Numbered from the stretch's first letter, positions 1 through 7,532 are shown. The stretch is DNA of 10,608 nucleotides from Bacteroides sp. (GCA_019414725.1 DXLM01000014.1:1-10608), one strand, 5' to 3'. Numbers and translations are program-made. The notes: a model not told the origin generated them from the sequence alone.

Positions 1-1226
1 ACACCTTCTTCGATTTCTACGAATACACCGAAGTTAGTGAAGTTACGAACTTTTGCAGTGTGCTTGGAACCTACAGGATACTTTTCTTCGATAGTTTCCC
101 ATGGATCTTGTTTCAGCTGTTTGATACCCAAAGACATCTTACGTTCGTCACGGTCAAGTGTCAGGATAACAGCTTCTACTTCGTCACCTACCTTCATGAA
201 GTCCTGAGCAGAACGCAAGTGCTGTGACCAAGACATTTCAGATACGTGGATCAAACCTTCTACGCCCGGAGCGATTTCGATGAATGCACCGTAGTCAGCC
301 ATAACGACTACTTTACCTTTCACCTTGTCACCTACCTGCAGGTTAGCATCCAAAGCATCCCATGGGTGCGGAGTCAGTTGTTTCAAACCAAGAGCGATAC
401 GTTTCTTTTCGTCATCGAAGTCAAGGATAACAACGTTCAACTTCTGGTCGAGTTCTACAACTTCTTTCGGATCGCTTACACGGCCCCAAGACAGGTCAGT
501 GATGTGAATCAAACCGTCTACGCCGCCAAGGTCGATGAATACACCGTATGATGTGATATTTTTAACAGTACCTTCCAGTACTTGTCCTTTTTCAAGTTTA
601 CCGATGATTTCTTTCTTCTGCTGTTCAAGTTCAGCTTCGATAAGAGCTTTGTGAGAAACAACAACGTTTTTGAATTCCTGGTTGATTTTAACCACTTTGA
701 ATTCCATTGTCTTACCTACAAATACATCGTAGTCGCGGATAGGTTTCACATCAATTTGAGAACCCGGCAAGAATGCTTCGATACCGAATACGTCCACAAT
801 CATACCACCCTTAGTGCGGCACTTGATGTAACCCTTAATAATTTCTTCATTTTCAAGAGCAGCGTTTACGCGGTCCCAAGAACGAGTAGCACGTGCTTTT
901 TTGTGTGACAGAATTAACTGTCCTTTTTTGTCTTCCTGATTTTCAATGTATACTTCTACAGTATCACCTATTTTCAAATCTGGATTGTAACGGAATTCAT
1001 TTAAAGGAATGATACCGTCTGATTTGTAGCCGATATTGACAACTACTTCGCGTTTGTTCATTGCAATAACAGTACCGTCTACAACCTCGCGGTCGTTTAC
1101 TTTGTTCAGTGTACCGTCATAAGCTTTTTCAAGATCTTCGTGGCTCATGCTGGTTACAGCTTCGCCGTTTTCATAAGCATCCCAGTTGAAATCTTCAACA
1201 GGAGTGATGTTTTTTAAATTTTCCAT
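1..1226 (-). CDS. rpsA: 30S ribosomal protein S1, N-terminal 408 codons (3' end outside window)
   Basis: S1 is the large RNA-binding protein of the small ribosomal subunit; it brings mRNA with unstructured leaders to the ribosome. The translation starts MENLKNITPVEDFNWDA and then shows successive S1/OB-fold repeats at roughly residues 47-113, 130-195, 217-286 and 303-373, with a fifth beginning near 386. Typical repeat cores are TSYGVFIDLGGVDGLIHITD in repeat 3 and DYGAFIEIAPGVEGLIHVSE in repeat 4. Bacteroidetes S1 proteins are about 600 residues, so about a third is missing past base 1. The ATG at 1226-1224 is chosen because the reading frame and S1 similarity begin there and a promoter lies about 65 bases upstream. 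The leader is AT-rich with no clear Shine-Dalgarno sequence, as is usual in this phylum. Identification is by recognition of family motifs and is close to certain. Confidence 0.97.
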   Translation of the reverse strand, partial: MENLKNITPVEDFNWDAYENGEAVTSMSHEDLEKAYDGTLNKVNDREVVDGTVIAMNKREVVVNIGYKSDGIIPLNEFRYNPDLKIGDTVEVYIENQEDKKGQLILSHKKARATRSWDRVNAALENEEIIKGYIKCRTKGGMIVDVFGIEAFLPGSQIDVKPIRDYDVFVGKTMEFKVVKINQEFKNVVVSHKALIEAELEQQKKEIIGKLEKGQVLEGTVKNITSYGVFIDLGGVDGLIHITDLSWGRVSDPKEVVELDQKLNVVILDFDDEKKRIALGLKQLTPHPWDALDANLQVGDKVKGKVVVMADYGAFIEIAPGVEGLIHVSEMSWSQHLRSAQDFMKVGDEVEAVILTLDRDERKMSLGIKQLKQDPWETIEEKYPVGSKHTAKVRNFTNFGVFVEIEEG

Positions 1227-1292
1227 TAATAAAATTGTTAAAATTCTCAGTTAATTACGTTAGACATTATATTGTTTATCTAATTTCGGGCG

Positions 1293-1322
1293 CAAAGATA
1301 CAACAAAATACTGAAACACAAA
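1293..1322 (-). promoter_or_regulatory. Probable rpsA promoter (Bacteroidetes type)
   Basis: On the minus strand TTTG (1322-1319) is followed after 18 bases by TATCTTTG (1300-1293), matching the Bacteroides -33/-7 consensus TTTG...TAnnTTTG closely. Transcription would start near 1286, leaving an AT-rich leader of about 60 nt before the rpsA ATG. The match is seen directly; the start point is inferred. Confidence 0.7.
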
Positions 1323-1372
1323 CAAGTTTACTGAAATTTCTTGCTGATTAAAATTTAAATGGGATATAATCG

Positions 1373-1400
1373 TTGTTTTTAATTTATGTTTGTACATTTG
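1373..1400 (+). promoter_or_regulatory. Probable promoter of the hybrid histidine kinase
   Basis: TTG at 1373-1375 is followed after 17 bases by TACATTTG (1393-1400), a TAnnTTTG -7 element. A second copy, TATGTTTG, abuts it at 1385-1392, so there may be two alternative start points 8 bases apart. The resulting leader before the ATG at 1423 would be only about 15-25 nt. It lies back to back with the rpsA promoter. Confidence 0.5.
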
Positions 1401-1422
1401 TAGAAATTTAACCTATTAAAAT

Positions 1423-3087
1423 ATGGTAGCGTTCATTTTAGTTTGTTTGGTTCTACTTTTAGGTCTTTTATGGGGATGGGAGATAAGAAAGAGGAAAAGT
1501 TTGGAACAGGAGTTCGTTAAGAAGAAAAATGAGGTGTGTTCCGTGAAAGAATTTTCGGATACCATATTGTATAATGTGGATGCATATATAATTTTGGTTG
1601 ATCGGAATTTTTTGGTTGAAAAGACCAATTACTATAATTTGAATAATACTTCTGAAGGACAGGTGCTGCGTAGGGTCGGGGAATTGCTTCGTTGTAAAAA
1701 TGGATTGGACGCCGGAGCCTGCGGTTCTCATGAGAATTGTAAAGTATGTCCTGTCCGTAACTCCATTGAAAAGTGCTTTCGGGAAAAAGGGCACTTTTCT
1801 CCGTTGGAAACTCCGATGAGACTTTATATGTCTGAAAAGATGGATAATTATGTCGATTGTATTGTTTGCGTGTCGGGAACATATTTACAGCTGGATCAGG
1901 ATGATAAGGTTCTGCTGACAGTTCGTGATGTGACTCGTCAGAAAAAGATTTTGGATGAATTGGAGGAGGCCAGGCGAAATGCGGAATTGGCAGGAGAACA
2001 GAAAACAGCTTTTCTGGCAAATATGAGTCATGAGATTCGCACTCCTTTGAATGCTATTGTGGGATTTGCCGGATTATTGGGGACCGCGTCGGATCAAGAT
2101 CGAATTTCTTATGTAGAGATTATCAAGGGGAACACGAATATGTTATTACAGTTGGTAAATGATATTTTGGATATGTCTAAGATTGAGGCGGGTACTTTGG
2201 AATTTATTTATACCGATGTGGATGTTAATCAAATTATGCGTGAGTTGGAAGGTATTTTCAGATTGCGTTTGGAAGAGGCGGATGTTCCTGTACGTATCAT
2301 TTTTGAACCTAAGCTGCCTGTCTGCTTCATTCATACGGAGAAGAACCGTATTTCACAGGTTATTTCCAATTTCTTGTCTAATGCTTTTAAATATACTGTG
2401 CAAGGCAGTATAACCATGGGATATGAGATACGTGAAAATGGTATCTGTTTCTATGTGTCCGATACAGGTACCGGTATTCCGGAAGATAAAGTAAGTCAGG
2501 TCTTTGAACGTTTTACAAAGTTGGATGCCAAGCGTCAAGGTACCGGATTGGGGCTTTCTATCAGTCGGACTATAATAAAAAAAATGGGTGGTGAGATTGG
2601 TGTTACTTCAAAATATGGTGAAGGTTCTACTTTTTGGTTTGTTCTCCCGGAAAAGCCTTTTGATTTTCTGCCATTACAGTCGGAAGAGAAAGAACAATTT
2701 ATAGATTTGTCCGAGCCGGAGAGTTGTTTGGAACATAAAACGATTTTAATTGCGGAAGATATGGATGATAATTATTTGTTGTATAAGATTTATTTGGAGA
2801 AGAAATACAATCTGATACGAGCTGAAAATGGTGAAGAAGCCATTTCTAAGTTTTTGGAATATAGTCCTGCTGTTATTTTGATGGATATAGGTATGCCTGT
2901 GGTGGACGGTTATCAGGCAACGGAAGCAATTCGTCAATTGTCATCCAAAGTACCTATTGTTGCAGTGACTGCTTTTGCATACGATGAAGATAAGCGGAAA
3001 GTAATGTCCAGAGGCTTTAACGGTTATTTGTCCAAGCCTCTGAACAAAGAAGCTTTGTTTGATATGCTCCGCCAAATGGGAATTTAA
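1423..3087 (+). CDS. Hybrid sensor histidine kinase/response regulator with cysteine-rich PAS-like domain
   Basis: A membrane-anchored phosphorelay kinase of 554 residues. One N-terminal membrane segment (about 2-19) is followed by a PAS-like domain (about 43-172) carrying a cysteine cluster: C91, C100, C106, C109 and C118. A HisKA domain follows with the phospho-acceptor His203 in MSHEIRTPLN. The ATPase domain has N-box N316/N320, G1 box DTGTGIP (347-353), F-box FERFTKLD (361-368) and G2 box GTGLGLSIS (373-381). The C-terminal receiver (about 439-554) has acidic pair E445/D446, phospho-Asp488 in LMDIGMP, T516 and K538. All catalytic residues are present, so it should autophosphorylate and pass phosphate internally. 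There is no DNA-binding or HPt domain, so the output must go through another protein. The ligand is unknown. It is divergent from rpsA and ends tail-to-tail with the SIMPL gene. Confidence 0.94.
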   Translation: MVAFILVCLVLLLGLLWGWEIRKRKSLEQEFVKKKNEVCSVKEFSDTILYNVDAYIILVDRNFLVEKTNYYNLNNTSEGQVLRRVGELLRCKNGLDAGACGSHENCKVCPVRNSIEKCFREKGHFSPLETPMRLYMSEKMDNYVDCIVCVSGTYLQLDQDDKVLLTVRDVTRQKKILDELEEARRNAELAGEQKTAFLANMSHEIRTPLNAIVGFAGLLGTASDQDRISYVEIIKGNTNMLLQLVNDILDMSKIEAGTLEFIYTDVDVNQIMRELEGIFRLRLEEADVPVRIIFEPKLPVCFIHTEKNRISQVISNFLSNAFKYTVQGSITMGYEIRENGICFYVSDTGTGIPEDKVSQVFERFTKLDAKRQGTGLGLSISRTIIKKMGGEIGVTSKYGEGSTFWFVLPEKPFDFLPLQSEEKEQFIDLSEPESCLEHKTILIAEDMDDNYLLYKIYLEKKYNLIRAENGEEAISKFLEYSPAVILMDIGMPVVDGYQATEAIRQLSSKVPIVAVTAFAYDEDKRKVMSRGFNGYLSKPLNKEALFDMLRQMGI

Positions 3088-3785
3088 TCTTCCAAAGAGT
3101 AATCAATGGTGGTTACAACGCGGATGCGTTTGATGTAAGGAGTGTTGGCGTCACGATCCTCAATGCTGAATTGTCCCTGATAGGCTCTTTTTATCTTACC
3201 AAGTTCGCTGTCCGAGTCCTTGGCGAATTTAACGGCTGCCGCCCGTGCGTTTTTAGTTGCTTCCTCTATCATTTGAGGCTTGATGTCGTTTAAACCGGTG
3301 TAGTCATATTGCACATTGTAACGATAATCTCCACCCGTAATAGCGATACCTTGCTTTAAGAGTTCGCTTTGTTCGCTGATCATCTTTCTCACCAGATCTA
3401 CTTTAGTTGAAGTAACCGTGATGACAGAGGTCACATTATAGCGGAAGGGAACTGAATTATTATTATAACGTTCGGCTTGCATATCTATAATTTCCGGTGC
3501 ATTGATACTGATTTCGTTTTCAGTGATTCCTTTCTGTTTCAAAAAGCCGACAATTGCTTGGTTGGTTGCATTTATCTTGTTATATAAGGTCGGGAGGTCA
3601 TTTCCCAGGTCTTTATACATCAAAGGCCAAGTTACTTTATTGGCCGGCACCTCCATTTCTGCCAGACCTTTCACATTCACTACTCTGTCTTTACCAGAGA
3701 AAGTATCCAATCCCTGTTTGATAAAATACCCCATCACCAACATGCCTATAGCAAGGATGACGGCTTCCAGTTTCCAACTTTTCAT
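3084..3785 (-). CDS. SIMPL (DUF541) domain protein, membrane-anchored
   Basis: This 233-residue protein belongs to the SIMPL/DUF541 family (OMP26/BP26-like), whose biochemical role is poorly defined and whose members usually sit in the cell envelope. A hydrophobic segment at about residues 8-24 (AVILAIGMLVMGYFI) has no obvious cleavage site, so it probably anchors the protein in the inner membrane facing the periplasm. The SIMPL domain follows from about residue 34: VVNVKGLAEMEVPANKVTW at the start, an alternating strand region near 110-165, and the terminal IKRIRVVTTIDYSLED strand. It is the last gene of the murK-murQ operon: its ATG lies three bases after the murQ TGA, so translation is likely coupled. 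Its stop codon overlaps that of the convergent histidine kinase by four bases. A link to wall-sugar recycling is suggested only by the operon. Confidence 0.88.
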   Translation of the reverse strand: MKSWKLEAVILAIGMLVMGYFIKQGLDTFSGKDRVVNVKGLAEMEVPANKVTWPLMYKDLGNDLPTLYNKINATNQAIVGFLKQKGITENEISINAPEIIDMQAERYNNNSVPFRYNVTSVITVTSTKVDLVRKMISEQSELLKQGIAITGGDYRYNVQYDYTGLNDIKPQMIEEATKNARAAAVKFAKDSDSELGKIKRAYQGQFSIEDRDANTPYIKRIRVVTTIDYSLED

Positions 3786-3788
3786 ACT

Positions 3789-4625
3789 TCAGTTGTTTTT
3801 AGTGATACAATTATTTGTTTTGTAAGCGTCCAATGCCTTTTTAACAGAACCCTGTTCTTGCAGTAATTGTTTTGCTTCTGCTTTATTAATATGTAATTCG
3901 TCAATCAGCATTTGCACTCCTCGGTCTATTAGTTTTCGATTGCTGAGTTGCATGTTTACCATCCGGTTTCCTTTTACTCTGCCCAGTTTTATCATGACGG
4001 TGGTACTTATCATATTCAGTATCATTTTTTGCCCTGTGCCGCTCTTCATGCGCGAACTGCCTGTGATAAATTCCGGACCTACTATCATTTCGATGGGTAT
4101 ATCTGCCACACTCGAGAGGGGAGAGCCCGGATTGCTGCTGATGCTTGCTGTTAATATTCCGTGTTCTCTTGCTTTTTGCAGTGCTCCTATTACATAAGGA
4201 GTTGTTCCCGATGCCGCTATGCCTATCAGAATGTCTTTATTTGTGATGTGATGGTCTTGCAGTTCCATCCAGCCTTTTTGACTATCATCTTCAGCATTTT
4301 CTACGGGACGTCTCAAAGCCTGTTCGCCACCGGCTATAATACCTATGACACAGGTATCAGGCATACCGAAAGTGGGTGGAATTTCAGAAGCGTCCAATAC
4401 TCCTAGGCGTCCACTGGTTCCGGCTCCCAAATAGAATATGCGTCCTCCTTGATGCATACGTTCTACTATTTCATTTACTAGTTTTTCAATTTGTGGTATG
4501 CAGGCATGAACGGCTGAGGCTACTTTCCGGTCTTCTTCGTTGATACCTTCCAGTAACTCTCTGACGGATTTTTGTTCCAAATCCTCATGTATGGACGGTT
4601 GTTCGGTTATTTTTATAAAATTCAT
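3789..4625 (-). CDS. murQ: N-acetylmuramic acid 6-phosphate etherase
   Basis: MurQ removes the D-lactyl ether from MurNAc-6-phosphate, giving GlcNAc-6-phosphate and lactate, the committed step in cytoplasmic recycling of muramic acid. The 278-residue product has the sugar-isomerase (SIS) fold with the phosphate-binding signatures GAGTSGRLGVLDASEIPPTF (about residues 67-86) and IAASGTTPYVIG (about 136-147), plus the family's SRMKSGTGQKMILNMIST segment (191-208). Glu81 and Glu112 correspond by position to the two acid/base glutamates described for E. coli MurQ. The N-terminus is ordinary (TEQPSIHEDLEQKSVRELL) and the length is slightly below the roughly 300 residues of E. coli MurQ. Its ATG overlaps the stop of the upstream kinase in an ATGA junction, which implies translational coupling. 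The family assignment is firm. Confidence 0.96.
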   Translation of the reverse strand: MNFIKITEQPSIHEDLEQKSVRELLEGINEEDRKVASAVHACIPQIEKLVNEIVERMHQGGRIFYLGAGTSGRLGVLDASEIPPTFGMPDTCVIGIIAGGEQALRRPVENAEDDSQKGWMELQDHHITNKDILIGIAASGTTPYVIGALQKAREHGILTASISSNPGSPLSSVADIPIEMIVGPEFITGSSRMKSGTGQKMILNMISTTVMIKLGRVKGNRMVNMQLSNRKLIDRGVQMLIDELHINKAEAKQLLQEQGSVKKALDAYKTNNCITKNN

Positions 4626-5461
4626 ACTTCGAAATGATAATCCTTTAATCCTTCCAGTGGACTTTTTAAAACTTTTCCGATGGACACATTCAGTCTTAGA
4701 GCTGCTTCTTTTACTTCTTCTTGAAAGAAAAATGCAATAGAACCTGTGAAATGTACAAGAATATCATGATATTCGTATTGCATAACATTACGGGTGAAGA
4801 AATCAGTGAAGCAGGAAATTAATAGATTCCGTATCTCTGGTCTGTGCTTGTGGGCGAAAAGAAAAGGAGTCAGACCCGCCAGAAAGCGGTTGGCTAAAGG
4901 CTGTCGGTATACTTTATCTAAAATCAGCGCCGGGGTCAAATCGTATTCTTTAAGGAAATCTTGGCAAAGGTCATCGGGAAGTTGGTGTTTCAGTAAATCA
5001 CCTACCAGACGTTTCCCTAATACGGCTCCGCTACCTTCATCTCCTAAAATATACCCTAACGGAGAAATATTAGCTGTTATTTTTTTCCCGTCATAAAAGC
5101 AAGAGTTGGATCCGGTTCCTAAAATACATGCAATTCCTGCCGTTTTACCACATAGGGCGTGGGCGGCACCTAACAAGTCACTTTCGACAAGGATATTCGC
5201 TTTGGGGAAGTTCTGCGCCAAAGCTGTTTTCACTATATTCGTCTTTTCGGGAATACATCCTGCACCATAGAAATAAATAGTTGTAAATTCAGTGGTGTCT
5301 CCCAACTGGGGAATTAGTGTGGAGGCAATCACTTCTTTTATTTCATCAACTGATTGGTGGAAGGGGTTGATACCTCCTGTTCGAACTGTCCTGCTGTTTG
5401 TCTTGGTGTTACCCAGACACCAGTCTGTTTTGGTGGAACCACTGTCTGCTATTACTATCAT
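4622..5461 (-). CDS. murK: BadF/BadG-type amino-sugar kinase, probable MurNAc/GlcNAc kinase
   Basis: This 279-residue kinase of the BadF/BadG/BcrA/BcrD ATPase family (ASKHA fold) likely phosphorylates MurNAc and/or GlcNAc at O6, using ATP. Visible motifs are the phosphate-1 loop ADSGSTKTDW (5-14), a probable catalytic base Asp95 in VESDLLGAAHA, phosphate-2 loop GTGSNS (115-120), the GDEGSG turn (140-145) typical of GlcNAc kinases, and the adenosine loop FTGSIA (238-243). The ATGA overlap with murQ is the main reason to favour a murK role: MurK kinases of this family are known beside murQ in Tannerella forsythia and from Clostridium acetobutylicum. Sequence alone cannot separate MurNAc from GlcNAc specificity. 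The transporter seen in the Tannerella cluster (murT) is not in this operon. The first gene of the unit, it starts inside one arm of a duplicated palindrome. Confidence 0.82.
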   Translation of the reverse strand: MIVIADSGSTKTDWCLGNTKTNSRTVRTGGINPFHQSVDEIKEVIASTLIPQLGDTTEFTTIYFYGAGCIPEKTNIVKTALAQNFPKANILVESDLLGAAHALCGKTAGIACILGTGSNSCFYDGKKITANISPLGYILGDEGSGAVLGKRLVGDLLKHQLPDDLCQDFLKEYDLTPALILDKVYRQPLANRFLAGLTPFLFAHKHRPEIRNLLISCFTDFFTRNVMQYEYHDILVHFTGSIAFFFQEEVKEAALRLNVSIGKVLKSPLEGLKDYHFEV

Positions 5462-5517
5462 ATCGGATAATAAGATGATTGTTAGTCTTACAAAAATAGT
5501 ATAAATTTATCCGATAT
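5460..5517. promoter_or_regulatory. Paired palindromes flanking the murK promoter, possible operator pair
   Basis: ATATCGGATAA (5460-5470) recurs in perfect inverted form as TTATCCGATAT (5507-5517). Each copy holds a 9-bp self-palindrome TATC-S-GATA, and the centres are 47 bp apart. One copy covers the murK start codon, and the other sits just upstream of the -7 element at about -25. The arrangement resembles two operator sites for a dimeric repressor, possibly one sensing a MurNAc/GlcNAc derivative. The repeats are seen directly; the regulatory role is inferred, and no regulator gene lies in the operon. Confidence 0.5.
5491..5498 (-). promoter_or_regulatory. Probable -7 element of the murK-murQ-SIMPL operon
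   Basis: The minus strand reads TATTTTTG at 5498-5491, a match to TAnnTTTG, 30 bases before the murK ATG (5461-5459). No good -33 TTTG is seen at the expected distance, which fits a promoter that needs an activator or is weak. It lies midway between the two palindromic arms at 5460-5470 and 5507-5517. Confidence 0.5.
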
Positions 5518-5547
5518 CCATTGTTTTCCGTATTTATTTGTCGGGCT

Positions 5548-5587
5548 CTTATATTATTTTAGTAACTCTGTTCCTATTACTTATAAG
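5548..5587 (-). terminator. Weak AT-rich hairpin after the LytTR regulator, possible terminator
   Basis: Downstream of the lytTR stop (5617), CTTATA/TATAAG (5587-5582 with 5553-5548) encloses AGTAA/TTACT (5581-5577 with 5565-5561), interrupted by a seven-base A-rich bulge. GC content is low and there is no clean T tract, so this is a weak candidate. Transcription of the TCS pair may read into murK. Confidence 0.2.
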
Positions 5588-5616
5588 TTAGTGCTTTTTC
5601 ATATAAACAGACTTTT

Positions 5617-6402
5617 TTAATAATTGAGCCACAGCTTCATTGCAGCTATCTTTTCTCTGCTTACAGTAATTTTATCTTTAAATGGCGGTTTTACCTGTAC
5701 TATTATTTTTCCTAAAAAATAGTTTTCTATTTTCTGTATGGCATGTACACTGACCAATGTTTGCCGGTTGGTGCGGAAAAAAATATCGGGGTTTAGTTGT
5801 TCGGACAGTTTGTCGAGCGATAAATCTATGATATGCTCTTTCCCTTCTTTTGTGACGGCAAAGGTAATTTTGTTTTCAGAATAGAAATAAGCTATATCTT
5901 CTACTTGCAAGGTATACAGCTTTTCGTCTCCTGATATCAGGAAGCGGGTACGGTATTTTTTTTCCGGATTACTTATATTTTTCAGTAGGTTCAGTAATTC
6001 ATTGGATGGGTTCGATAGGGTGGTATTGCCATATCTGGCAGTTAATCTTTCAAACTTTTCGATGGCTTCGGCCAATCTTTCCCTGTTTATTGGTTTCAGC
6101 AGATAGTCTATGCTGTTTACAGTAAAAGCACGTATGGCATATTCGTCGTAAGCGGTGGTAAAAATAATCATACTTTCGGGTTGGGCCTGTTCTATGAAAG
6201 TGAAAGAAATGCCGTCGGTCAGTTGGATATCCAGAAAGATTATATCCGGGTGTGGATGCTCCTGGAACCATTTAACAGATCCCTCTATGCTGCCGGGCAA
6301 TACAACTATATCCCAGTCTGGCCTTAATCCTGACAACATTTTATGTAGCAGGCGTCCTGCAGGAATTTCATCTTCTATAATAGCGGCTTTTATCTTATTC
6401 AT
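5617..6402 (-). CDS. LytTR-family response regulator (LytR/AlgR type)
   Basis: This 261-residue DNA-binding response regulator is the partner of the LytS-type kinase just upstream. The receiver (1-120) has acidic residues E10/D11, phospho-Asp58 in IIFLDIQLTDG, T83/A84 in FTTAYDEYAIRAF, and Lys103 in DYLLKPI. A linker (about 121-150) precedes the LytTR domain (about 151-261), recognisable by DIAYFYSENKITFAV, the FFRTNRQ motif (208-214) and the terminal VSREKIAAMKLWL. LytTR domains bind paired direct repeats of about 9 bp through beta strands. Its ATG lies inside the end of the kinase gene (8-base overlap), implying coupled translation. Targets are unknown; the adjacent envelope operon is the nearest candidate. 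The assignment is secure at family level. Confidence 0.95.
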   Translation of the reverse strand: MNKIKAAIIEDEIPAGRLLHKMLSGLRPDWDIVVLPGSIEGSVKWFQEHPHPDIIFLDIQLTDGISFTFIEQAQPESMIIFTTAYDEYAIRAFTVNSIDYLLKPINRERLAEAIEKFERLTARYGNTTLSNPSNELLNLLKNISNPEKKYRTRFLISGDEKLYTLQVEDIAYFYSENKITFAVTKEGKEHIIDLSLDKLSEQLNPDIFFRTNRQTLVSVHAIQKIENYFLGKIIVQVKPPFKDKITVSREKIAAMKLWLNY

Positions 6403-7438
6403 TCAGTAAAGGTATTTTTACGGTGAAATATTCAGAATCGTCAATAATTGTGATATGCAAGTTGCAAATCAGCAGATAGCGGGCAGATAAGTTCTTCAGT
6501 CCCATTCCTGATTTTGCAACATCCTTTTTTAATTTGATCTTGTTTCTTACGGAAAGAGTTTGATCTTTGTCAGAATAATCCAAATGGATGACCATTGGAT
6601 TTTCCATATTGATGATGTTATGTTTTATCACGTTTTCGATAAGTAACTGTAGGGTTAATGAAGGGATTTTCTTGTTCAATAACGTGGGGGTCATTTTGTT
6701 TTCCAGTTGAATGCATTTTCCCAGACGCACTTGATGCAGATAGATATATGAATCCAGAAATTCCAGTTCATCACGTAAAGTGACAAGTCCTTGTTCCTGA
6801 CTTTTTAGGATATAACGGTAAACATCTGATAGCTTTTGTGTAAAAACTACTGCGTTTTCCGGATTATATTCTATTTCGGATATTAAAGTATTCAAACTAT
6901 TGAACAGGAAATGTGGATTTAATTGATTTTGTAAAGCCGTGTATTGCGCTTTGATGGAACTTTCTTCCAGCTTGGTTGTTTTTTCATGCAGAATAACCAG
7001 CTGCCTGTAAAAAGCGCTCGTGATACTTAAACTCACAATCACAATTTCTACCAACCATATAATCATGATCAAGCGCAGACCCGGACTGCTCAGTACAAAT
7101 GGGAAAGGCAGTTCCAGCAATACTTTACAGATGGTCAGAGTAGCGTAATTCATGAAGAAAAGAATAGCTGCAATCAAAATGCAGTTGATAATCAGCTTGT
7201 TTCTCTTCTTGATAAAGAATAGAGAGCTTTTTTTCAGCCACCGGTTGATGACTATCAGACTGAAGCCTACCAGATTGAATATGAACACCACAGAAATAAA
7301 TCCCAGAGAGGAGATTAATATTTTCTGATGTTGAGGCGTAAGGTCGGTATATAGTACCAGCGAAAGGTATGAGAAACATGCCAGCCCTGAAAACAGGAAA
7401 AAGTTGAAGAATTGATTGTATTTATTTTGCATAGCCAT
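6395..7438 (-). CDS. LytS/YehU-type sensor histidine kinase (His_kinase family)
   Basis: From the Met at 7438 the product is 347 residues. Four hydrophobic segments (about 10-30, 40-66, 82-103 and 122-141) form a compact membrane sensor with no periplasmic domain. The His_kinase domain follows, with phospho-His176 in QLNPHFLFNSLNTL, an N-box LLIENVIKHN (266-275) and a G2 box SGMGLKNLSARY (from about 310). A G1 DxGxG motif is not evident, which is common in this family. An upstream ATG at 7564 in frame is rejected: that extension would translate through the terminator at 7481-7532 and the promoter at 7470-7477. A second Met at 7432 is an equally possible start (345 residues). Overlaps the regulator gene by 8 bases, so the two act as one system. 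The signal sensed is unknown. Confidence 0.9.
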   Translation of the reverse strand: MAMQNKYNQFFNFFLFSGLACFSYLSLVLYTDLTPQHQKILISSLGFISVVFIFNLVGFSLIVINRWLKKSSLFFIKKRNKLIINCILIAAILFFMNYATLTICKVLLELPFPFVLSSPGLRLIMIIWLVEIVIVSLSITSAFYRQLVILHEKTTKLEESSIKAQYTALQNQLNPHFLFNSLNTLISEIEYNPENAVVFTQKLSDVYRYILKSQEQGLVTLRDELEFLDSYIYLHQVRLGKCIQLENKMTPTLLNKKIPSLTLQLLIENVIKHNIINMENPMVIHLDYSDKDQTLSVRNKIKLKKDVAKSGMGLKNLSARYLLICNLHITIIDDSEYFTVKIPLLNE

Positions 7439-7469
7439 TCCGCTGTTGAAAATGATTTGGGTTATTTTA

Positions 7470-7477
7470 CAAAAATA
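7470..7477 (-). promoter_or_regulatory. Probable -7 element of the lytS-lytTR operon
   Basis: The minus strand reads TATTTTTG at 7477-7470, a TAnnTTTG match directly after the U tract of the upstream terminator. Transcription would start near 7463, about 25 bases before the ATG at 7438. Only a poor -33 (TTTC) is seen. This element also decides the start codon of the kinase. Confidence 0.5.
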
Positions 7478-7480
7478 TGA

Positions 7481-7532
7481 AAAAAAGAGGAAATTCAGAA
7501 AAGAATAGAATACTTTCCAAATCTCCTCTTTT
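7481..7532 (-). terminator. Intrinsic terminator closing the envelope operon
   Basis: On the minus strand AAAAGAGGAGATTTGG (7532-7517) pairs with CTGAATTTCCTCTTTT (7498-7483) in a 16-bp stem, nine outer pairs perfect and three internal wobbles, around an 18-base loop. It is followed by further T residues. It begins 22 bases after the barrel gene's stop. The A-run on the other side would let it work in both directions. Confidence 0.65.

Noticed and set aside
1..1226. Plus-strand open frames opposite rpsA (for example at 246-551 and 582-908)
   Set aside because: They are antisense shadows of the strongly conserved S1 reading frame and show no family signature.
1416..2020. Minus-strand open frames inside the hybrid kinase gene
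   Set aside because: They overlap the kinase sensor domain on the opposite strand, have no recognisable domain, and their composition reflects the antisense of AT-rich coding sequence.
5460..5517. Invertible promoter (phase switch) at murK
   Set aside because: Bacteroides does use invertible promoters, but here one repeat covers the murK start codon, the arms are only 11 bp and the spacer is only 36 bp. No recombinase gene is near. An operator pair is simpler.
5579..5588. ACTTATAAGT, a 10-bp perfect palindrome downstream of the LytTR gene
   Set aside because: A short AT-rich palindrome is expected by chance in this composition. It is covered only as part of the weak hairpin at 5548-5587.
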